Positions 63,463 through 64,000 of a DNA stretch of 64,000 nucleotides are shown piece by piece. The DNA is from Patella vulgata (Eukaryota; Mollusca; Gastropoda; Patellidae): positions 12,522,222 through 12,586,221 of the forward strand of contig NC_065883.2 of NCBI RefSeq assembly GCF_932274485.2, read 5' to 3'. The notes under the pieces were generated by a model. It saw only the letters and a program-made list of their open reading frames with translations, was not told the DNA's origin and did not search any database. The position numbers were made by a program, and so were the translations under genes. Position 1 is the stretch's first letter, and each line of letters starts with the position of its first letter.

Positions 63463-64000
63463 CATTACCATACAAGAAAGCAATTGTCATTTCCGTATAG
63501 ACAGATTTATGTGGGAACACAGAAATATCTAATACTTATTCCCTTCTTCATACGAAATAAATGTTGATCGAGTGACATACCTTGCGACTGAGACCAAATT
63601 GCCACTTTGAATCGCGCTTAAATGTCAGTGCTGAACAGACGTTCAAAGCAACGAGACAATTTACGGCTCATTGTTTCTGATTAAGGTTGCGATCTCACGA
63701 CTAAGACTGTTGGGTTCAGAGATTTATAGGTATCGATTCGAATGCAGATAACACAAACTAGCCCACAATCTGTCTTAAACGTGAAGTTTGACGACCATAC
63801 TTCCGGCTTATAGATAATTTGATTATAAGGTATACGGGTTGCACCAGACTTGAAAGTTAATTGAATTTCCGTTTTAAAGGCTAATGAAACTTGAGCGTAG
63901 GTTAATAGAATAACTAAATTTAACTATAAACAAACATTAAGGTTAGAGATCACAAAGTCCTGATTACCAGTAATTATAAACAAATGGGTAGAAAATTAAA
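63463..64000. other. Window end, nothing recognised
   Basis: No domain-bearing frame, repeat paralogue or RNA gene is visible on either strand. Confidence 0.3.

Overview
This is an AT-rich eukaryotic window with no bacterial-style gene packing. Phase-compatible introns, tRNA-derived SINEs, a CR1/L2-type LINE, Tc1 transposons, a Ty3/gypsy LTR element and a candidate Helitron carrying tandem repeats together suggest a mollusc. That assignment is an inference; the sequence does not name the species. Two kinds of host gene are readable.

The first is a small family of WSC-domain-type (WSCD-like) sulfotransferases. They are type II Golgi-style membrane proteins with a PAPS-binding motif. Four copies are visible. 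Copy D is a terminal exon on the + strand (1,483-1,940). Copy C is a broken minus-strand copy (10,754 down to 9,595). Gene A (29,910 to 22,763, minus) and gene B (47,072 to 42,877, minus) each have three exons that join in phase to about 321 and 326 codons. The copies carry shared introns and flanks, so each acts as a natural empty-site control for insertions in the others. By that comparison, a Tc1 element and a palindromic element entered intron 1 of gene B. A LINE fragment plus a candidate Helitron entered intron 2 of gene A. A 9.9-kb gypsy element entered about 0.5 kb upstream of gene A. A SINE with a 13-bp target duplication lies beyond the gypsy element. A 1.7-kb MULE-like element with a 9-bp target duplication entered the 5' flank of copy C.

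The second host gene (55,046-56,319, minus, 5' end not found) encodes a secreted-type protein with a Kunitz/BPTI domain, alanine at the expected P1 position, and a long arginine/lysine-rich tail.

Region by region: 0-3.2 kb, SINEs, copy D and its duplicated 3' flank. 3.2-9.1 kb, degenerate tandem repeats, SINEs, a Tc1 remnant and a TIR element. 9.5-13.6 kb, copy C with a splice-donor minisatellite and the MULE-like insertion. 13.7-22.1 kb, repeats including a second Tc1 family. 22.1-30.4 kb, gene A. 30.4-40.3 kb, the gypsy element with an extra zinc-finger open frame in the env position. 40.3-47.6 kb, the displaced flank and gene B. 47.6-52.8 kb, SINEs, a foldback element and a second copy of the gene A 3' flank. 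52.8-58.5 kb, the Kunitz gene region. 58.5-64 kb, a near-identical second Tc1 copy and SINE debris.

The most unusual items are the zinc-finger third frame of the gypsy element, the 41-bp minisatellite that repeats a splice donor, and the MULE-like element carrying a 144-bp satellite. All alignments were made by eye, so percent identities and repeat edges are approximate.
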